DNA of 33,631 nt from Bacteroidales bacterium (GTDB lineage Bacteria > Bacteroidota > Bacteroidia > Bacteroidales > UBA932): assembly GCA_024689525.1 (NCBI GenBank), contig JAILDI010000031.1, positions 1-33,631 on the forward strand, in the 5' to 3' direction. Positions 30,500 through 33,631 of the stretch are shown here, in pieces. The translations under genes and the position numbers were made by a program. The notes under the pieces were generated by a model. The model was not told the DNA's origin, searched no databases, and was given only the letters and a program-made list of their open reading frames with translations. The first letter of the stretch is position 1, and each line of letters begins with the position of its first letter.

Positions 30500-31075
30500 T
30501 TATAAAACCATAACGCCTGCCTTCACCATTGCTGCCACATCGGCCCCTTTGAGGTATTCCAGGATGGCCAGGCCGAATTCCACGGCATAGCCTGCGCCGC
30601 GTCCTGTGATGAGCCTGCCGTCGGTGACGGTGCCTTTCACGGGGCAGTATACGGCGCCCTGAGCCTCCATGCTGCCCTGGAAGCCTTCGAAGCAGGTGAA
30701 CATCTTGCCGCCAAGGCCGGGAAGCTGTGATGCAACAAGGCCGGGAGCCGCGCAGATTGCCGCTACGGTGCCGCCTGCCTTGTAGTGTTCCACCATCAGG
30801 GCCATGAGCTCCTTGTCTTCCGACAGGGTTTTGGAGCCGGGCATGCCGCCGGGGAAGATCATCACGTCTTCGCGCGAAGCCCCGCCGGGGCTGGCAAAGC
30901 AGGTGCGGTCCAAATCGGCCACTACGGTTATGCCGTGTGAACTGGTGACGAAGGGATCGTCGTCCCTGAGTGTTACGGTTTCCACATCTACACCGCCGCG
31001 CACAAGGATATCACGGGTGGATATGGCTTCCATGTCTTCGAAGCCGTCGGCAAGGAAAATCTTTACTCCTTTCAT
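30500..31075 (-). CDS. DJ-1/PfpI family protein
   Basis: A 191-residue protein of the DJ-1/ThiJ/YajL group. Glu13 (DGFEDMEA) and the nucleophile-elbow Cys108 (AAICAAPGL) form the conserved pair that makes the Cys oxidation-sensitive. FPGGMPGS and GRGAGYAVEFGLAIL match the family. Members act in oxidative-stress response, as glyoxalase- or deglycase-like enzymes, or as chaperones; which one applies cannot be read here. Its ATG follows the tadA TAA stop without any gap, so it is expressed from the tadA transcript. Confidence 0.9.
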   Translation of the reverse strand: MKGVKIFLADGFEDMEAISTRDILVRGGVDVETVTLRDDDPFVTSSHGITVVADLDRTCFASPGGASREDVMIFPGGMPGSKTLSEDKELMALMVEHYKAGGTVAAICAAPGLVASQLPGLGGKMFTCFEGFQGSMEAQGAVYCPVKGTVTDGRLITGRGAGYAVEFGLAILEYLKGADVAAMVKAGVMVL

Positions 31076-31513
31076 TTATCGTTTGCTTTTGAAAAATTCG
31101 AGCATAAGGGACGAGCATTCATCGGCCAGTACGCCGCCTTCCGCCGTGGTTTTGGGATGGAGGAGGGAAGGAGTGAACATGGTGTAGCCGCGGCGAGGGT
31201 CCGGAGCTCCGTACACGATGCGGCCCACTTGCGACCAGTTGAGCGCTCCCGCGCACATGGGGCATGGTTCGACCGTTACGTACAGGGTGCAATCGGCCAG
31301 ATACTTTCCTCCCATAGTTTGGGTGGCGGCCGTCACGGCTATCATTTCCGCATGGGCCGTGGCATCGTGAAGGCGCTCCGTCATGTTGTGGCCGCGGCCT
31401 ATTACACGGTCGCCCCAAACCACTACCGCGCCGATGGGAATCTCCCCCTCATCTTTTGCCGCAAGCGCCTCCTTGAGAGCCTCACGCATCCATTTTTCGT
31501 CCTTTTCTGTCAT
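31076..31513 (-). CDS. tadA: tRNA(adenine34) deaminase
   Basis: A 145-residue zinc deaminase that converts A34 to inosine in tRNA-Arg(ACG). The zinc/catalytic motif HAE is at residues 54-56 (ATAHAEMIAV), and the second zinc motif PCPMCAGAL has Cys84 and Cys87. The gene is complete. The ATG at 31513 gives MTEKDEKWMREALKEALAAK; an upstream in-frame start at 31531 lies beyond the promoter and is unlikely. A -7 box TATCTTTG ends 7 nt from the ATG. The gene's first 52-55 codons and promoter box occur a second time at 32567-32752. DJ-1 follows directly. Confidence 0.95.
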   Translation of the reverse strand: MTEKDEKWMREALKEALAAKDEGEIPIGAVVVWGDRVIGRGHNMTERLHDATAHAEMIAVTAATQTMGGKYLADCTLYVTVEPCPMCAGALNWSQVGRIVYGAPDPRRGYTMFTPSLLHPKTTAEGGVLADECSSLMLEFFKSKR

Positions 31514-31520
31514 AACGGAA

Positions 31521-31528
31521 CAAAGATA
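31521..31528 (-). promoter_or_regulatory. -7 promoter box for tadA-DJ-1
   Basis: The minus strand reads TATCTTTG, 7 nt before the tadA ATG. The same box is present in the duplicated tadA fragment at 32745-32752. The A7 run beside it is the T-tract of the upstream gene's terminator. Confidence 0.55.
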
Positions 31529-31529
31529 C

Positions 31530-31558
31530 AAAAAAAGCCCGGCTTCGAAAAGCCGGAC
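31530..31558 (-). terminator. Terminator of the lipoprotein gene
   Basis: On the minus strand CCGGCTT, loop TTCG, AAGCCGG, GC, then T7. It begins about 20 nt after the stop at 31579 and directly abuts the tadA promoter box. Confidence 0.88.
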
Positions 31559-31578
31559 TGAATGTTATAGATATAAGT

Positions 31579-32430
31579 TTACTTTATGTTATTCATCACA
31601 ACAGTGCCGTGGAATGTGTGGGGCACAAGAGTCAATTCCGCGGCCTCGCCGTTTCGCATTTTGTCGCGCAGGTAAGTGAGATACATTACTTTGTTCACCG
31701 AAATGTCTATTGTTAGCGTTACTGGGCCTGTGAACGGTTCTGTCGCTACAAATTTTAACCAGTAAGAAATCATTTTTCCGTCCGAAAAGTAATCGGTTGC
31801 CGGAATCCACTCTTTGGTCTCGTTGGGCTCAAAGGATAATCCTTGCACCTGAAATCGACTAAAATTCCCAACCTCAAAATAATCAGAGATATCCTCTCCC
31901 GGTTCTTTTCCAAATAAACTTTTATCTGCAGTTATAGATAACCCGCCGGAACACTGCAAGAGTGCAGAAGCCAGGAGACCAATTGCTTCTTTACGTTTAT
32001 TATAAGCATATGACGACAGATTGGCGTAAACTTCTTTTTCGTAATATCTCCTTATTGTAATTATCTCTTCTTGAGAAATTGGTTCAGGAGCCCAAAACTC
32101 TGGAGAGTGGAGCTTGTAGAAAACTGTATCCTCGTATTCACTTGCAGATATATCATAATACAGTTCACGGCGATTGAAAGCATCACAAACGAATCCGCCA
32201 TATGCTTCTGCGGGTATTCCTATCAGGTACGATTCACGGCCATATCCTAATTTGGGTTCTGAGGGCTCAGTAGTTATATCAGTTAATCTAAGTGAAGAAG
32301 ATTCAAAACAATCACCTGGAATAAGTCTTATTACGGGTAGATCTGGAGTACCGGTAAACCATAATCCCTTTTCGCATGATGAGAATGAGAAAAGAACTAT
32401 GAGGAAAAGTATTATTGAATAATTCTTCAT
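31579..32430 (-). CDS. Putative lipoprotein of unknown function
   Basis: A 283-residue protein with a lipoprotein signal peptide (MKNYSIILFLIVLFSFSSC, lipobox FSSC with Cys19), so it should be anchored in a membrane facing the periplasm or the outside. The mature part starts EKGLWFTGTPDLPVIRLIPG and is rich in Tyr, Phe, Ser and Glu, with no family I recognise. ATG 32430 is preferred; 32442 adds four residues. Base composition is clearly more AT-rich than the neighbouring genes, which suggests recent acquisition. It has its own -7 box and terminator and lies between the intact tadA and a duplicated tadA 5' fragment, so it may be the cargo of an insertion. Confidence 0.72.
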   Translation of the reverse strand: MKNYSIILFLIVLFSFSSCEKGLWFTGTPDLPVIRLIPGDCFESSSLRLTDITTEPSEPKLGYGRESYLIGIPAEAYGGFVCDAFNRRELYYDISASEYEDTVFYKLHSPEFWAPEPISQEEIITIRRYYEKEVYANLSSYAYNKRKEAIGLLASALLQCSGGLSITADKSLFGKEPGEDISDYFEVGNFSRFQVQGLSFEPNETKEWIPATDYFSDGKMISYWLKFVATEPFTGPVTLTIDISVNKVMYLTYLRDKMRNGEAAELTLVPHTFHGTVVMNNIK

Positions 32431-32461
32431 GATGCAAGACATACTCTTATGGTTTACAGTG

Positions 32462-32469
32462 CAAATATA
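32462..32469 (-). promoter_or_regulatory. -7 promoter box for the lipoprotein gene
   Basis: The minus strand reads TATATTTG (TAnnTTTG), 31 nt before the ATG at 32430. No convincing -33 element. Confidence 0.45.
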
Positions 32470-32509
32470 AGTTTTTTAGATAGTGTTTCTAAATCTAAAA
32501 TCGGCGTTT

Positions 32510-32555
32510 ATCGAAATCTTGCATCTACTTAAATCGAAATCTTGCATCTACTTAA
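32510..32555. repeat. Perfect 23-bp tandem direct repeat
   Basis: Two exact adjacent copies, 32510-32532 and 32533-32555, each beginning ATCGAAATCTTGCATC and ending TACTTAA. It abuts the broken end of the tadA fragment and may mark a recombination or insertion junction. The stop of the truncated tadA frame lies in the second copy. Confidence 0.92.
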
Positions 32556-32737
32556 TAGGGACAGGCATCGTACGCCTGCGCCGTGGCATCGTTAAGCCGT
32601 TCGGTCATATTGTGTCCGCGACCTATCACACGGTCGCCCCACACCACCACCGCGCCGATAGGAATCTCCCCCTCATCTTTTGCCGCAAGCGCCTCCTTGA
32701 GAGCCTCACGCATCCATTTTTCGTCCTGTTGTGTCAT
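32552..32737 (-). pseudogene. Truncated duplicate of the tadA 5' end
   Basis: The frame from the ATG at 32737 encodes 61 residues, of which the first 53-55 match TadA (QDEKWMREALKEALAAKDEG ... MTERLNDATA). It then diverges (QAYDACPY) and stops in the tandem repeat. The zinc-binding HAE is changed to QAY and the rest of the enzyme is missing, so it cannot be active. Aligned without gaps to 31357-31513 (offset 1224), a 67-nt block (31437-31503 with 32661-32727) is identical, while the following 79 nt differ at 11 sites, nearly all synonymous. A promoter box is also duplicated. Confidence 0.85.
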
Positions 32738-32744
32738 AACTTAA

Positions 32745-32752
32745 CAAAGATA
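32745..32752 (-). promoter_or_regulatory. -7 promoter box of the tadA fragment
   Basis: The minus strand reads TATCTTTG, 7 nt before the fragment's ATG, the same spacing as in intact tadA. It may still be active. Confidence 0.45.
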
Positions 32753-32786
32753 AGAAAATAATAACAAGAAATTCGTTTATTATTAC

Positions 32787-32794
32787 TACTTTTG
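32787..32794 (+). promoter_or_regulatory. -7 promoter box for the small-ORF/zeta-toxin-like pair
   Basis: TACTTTTG matches TAnnTTTG and lies 21 nt before the ATG at 32816. The upstream 20 nt are A/T-rich, without a clear TTTG. Confidence 0.45.
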
Positions 32795-32815
32795 CAAAAG
32801 AACGTACATCAGGAT

Positions 32816-32986
32816 ATGCGCAAACAAACAATAGACAACTACCGGCTGACGAGCATGGAAGAACCCACTGATGAGGTTCTTGCCCAGTTGATGCACGAAG
32901 CCGCAACCGAGGCCCGAGAGGCAAATGCCAGGGCAACGGCTCGGTTCTTTAATGAAATCCGATTAGCAATAGCCGCTATTCGTTGA
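32816..32986 (+). CDS. 57-residue protein, putative antitoxin partner of the zeta-like kinase
   Basis: A short, Glu/Ala/Arg-rich and probably helical protein (MRKQTIDNYRLTSMEEPTDE, then VLAQLMHEAATEAREANARA). No family is recognised. It sits directly upstream of the zeta-toxin-like kinase gene, with only 2 nt between its stop and the downstream ATG, the usual order for small antitoxin and toxin genes. It has no evident DNA-binding motif. ATG 32816 is preferred over a TTG at 32792 inside the promoter box. The antitoxin role is inferred from position only. Confidence 0.6.
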   Translation: MRKQTIDNYRLTSMEEPTDEVLAQLMHEAATEAREANARATARFFNEIRLAIAAIR

Positions 32987-32988
32987 AG

Positions 32989-33588
32989 ATGGAAACGGCA
33001 AGTCATCGTCCTGTTTTAATTGTAATTGCCGGGCCAAACGGTTCCGGAAAAACTACAATCACTTCGAAAATTCTTCATCACGAATGGATGGAGGATGCGT
33101 TGTATGTTAATCCTGATCAAGTAGCCCAAGATATGTTTGGCGACTGGAATTCGCCTGAGGCTGTTTTAAGTGCGGTCCAGTATTGCGAGAATCTTCGTGA
33201 AGAGTGTTTGAAGAATCGTAAGAGTCTGATTTTTGAGACGGTGCTCTCGTCTGATGGTAAAGTTGATTTTATACAACGAGCGAAAGAGGCAGGTTACTTT
33301 ATACGACTTTTCTTTGTATCAACTTCTCATCCAGCCATAAACTCTTCACGTATTGCCAAACGAGTCATGCAAGGCGGGCACGATGTCCCTATCCCCAAGA
33401 TAATCTCCCGATATCAGAAATCCATCATCAATTGCAAGAAATGCGCTTTACTTGCAAACAGGACTTACGTTTACGACAATTCAATCGAAGACGTGGATGC
33501 TCGACTGCTTTTCCGTATGACCGATGGTAAGTTATATAAGCAGTATGTCGATGATGTTCCCGAGTGGGCATCGTCAATACTTGAATAA
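32989..33588 (+). CDS. Zeta toxin-like P-loop kinase (COG4185 type)
   Basis: A 199-residue protein with a strong Walker A motif, GPNGSGKTT at residues 15-23, followed by YVNPDQVAQDMFG (the substrate-side N.D block of zeta/PezT-like kinases), FETVLSSDGK and GYFIRLFFVST, with Arg-rich helix SSRIAKRVMQGGHDVPIPKIISRY, which fits the lid/ATP-binding region. Zeta toxins phosphorylate UDP-N-acetylglucosamine and block cell-wall synthesis; COG4185 relatives are poorly characterised. The ATG at 32989 is chosen over an overlapping TTG at 32983. The AT-rich composition and adjacency to a rearranged tadA fragment suggest a mobile accessory pair. Confidence 0.82.
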   Translation: METASHRPVLIVIAGPNGSGKTTITSKILHHEWMEDALYVNPDQVAQDMFGDWNSPEAVLSAVQYCENLREECLKNRKSLIFETVLSSDGKVDFIQRAKEAGYFIRLFFVSTSHPAINSSRIAKRVMQGGHDVPIPKIISRYQKSIINCKKCALLANRTYVYDNSIEDVDARLLFRMTDGKLYKQYVDDVPEWASSILE

Positions 33589-33631
33589 GCGTTGTATCGT
33601 GTGAGGTGCTTCCTCGTTATTTTGCTCAACC

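Noticed and set aside
32510..32555. CRISPR array
   Set aside because: Only two 23-bp units and directly adjacent, so there are no spacers; no cas genes in the window.

Overview
The window comes from a member of the Bacteroidota, most likely an uncultured gut or rumen Bacteroidales with a fairly GC-rich genome. Four things support this: promoters of the Bacteroidota type (TTTG, about 20 nt, TAnnTTTG) with no Shine-Dalgarno sites; a DUF4492-cydA-cydB operon; a large SusC-like/outer-membrane beta-barrel protein with a carboxypeptidase-regulatory-like N-terminus; and small proteins typical of the phylum, namely a 29-residue COX24/AURKAIP1-like basic protein and an 80-residue protein ending in HHPTLF/NHPTLF style. 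Genus cannot be assigned from sequence alone.

Layout. 1-858: the 3' part of an extracellular beta-rich protein. 866-3735 (minus): cytochrome bd oxidase operon. 3781-5096: a scar-like locus with the tail of a class II aldolase on the minus strand facing an N-truncated Na/Pi-cotransporter PhoU region fused in frame to an OmpR-type DNA-binding domain. 5247-10321 (minus): a tightly packed four-gene run encoding an EF-hand membrane protein, a P-loop protein with degenerate Walker motifs, a Sir2 deacylase and the radical-SAM hydrogenase maturase HydE. 10395-13014: rplU-rpmA-serS-ruvC. 13076-16081: outer-membrane protein, convergent with lnt. 17774-19575: PASTA protein and RluD-type pseudouridine synthase. 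19593-21653 (minus): HU, small basic protein, RNase G. 21871-27416: lon-ung-coaD followed by a double-thioredoxin lipid-free exported protein and two small proteins. 27404-28642: tRNA-Gln and trpS behind one promoter.

28643-29367 holds no convincing gene. It contains a strong terminator, then a GC-rich block with a 36-nt imperfect inverted repeat and at least six hairpins, two capped by GCAA tetraloops, which looks like a structured RNA or a MITE-like repeat. 29368-31513 (minus) is tadA-DJ-1 and alr. From about 31530 to the end the DNA is visibly more AT-rich and accessory: a lipoprotein gene, a perfect 23-bp tandem repeat, a duplicated 5' end of tadA, and a small-ORF/zeta-toxin-like kinase pair.

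Most genes are housekeeping (respiration, translation, cell envelope, proteostasis, uracil repair, CoA synthesis). The points most worth a second look are the chimeric 3781-5096 locus, the EF-hand/pseudo-ATPase/Sir2/HydE operon, the structured block at 28748-29250, the tadA 5'-end duplication that brackets a lipoprotein gene, a 15-bp palindrome shared by the lon and rng upstream regions, and a recurring arrangement in which the -7 box lies only 5 to 9 nt from the ATG, which implies leaderless or nearly leaderless mRNAs.
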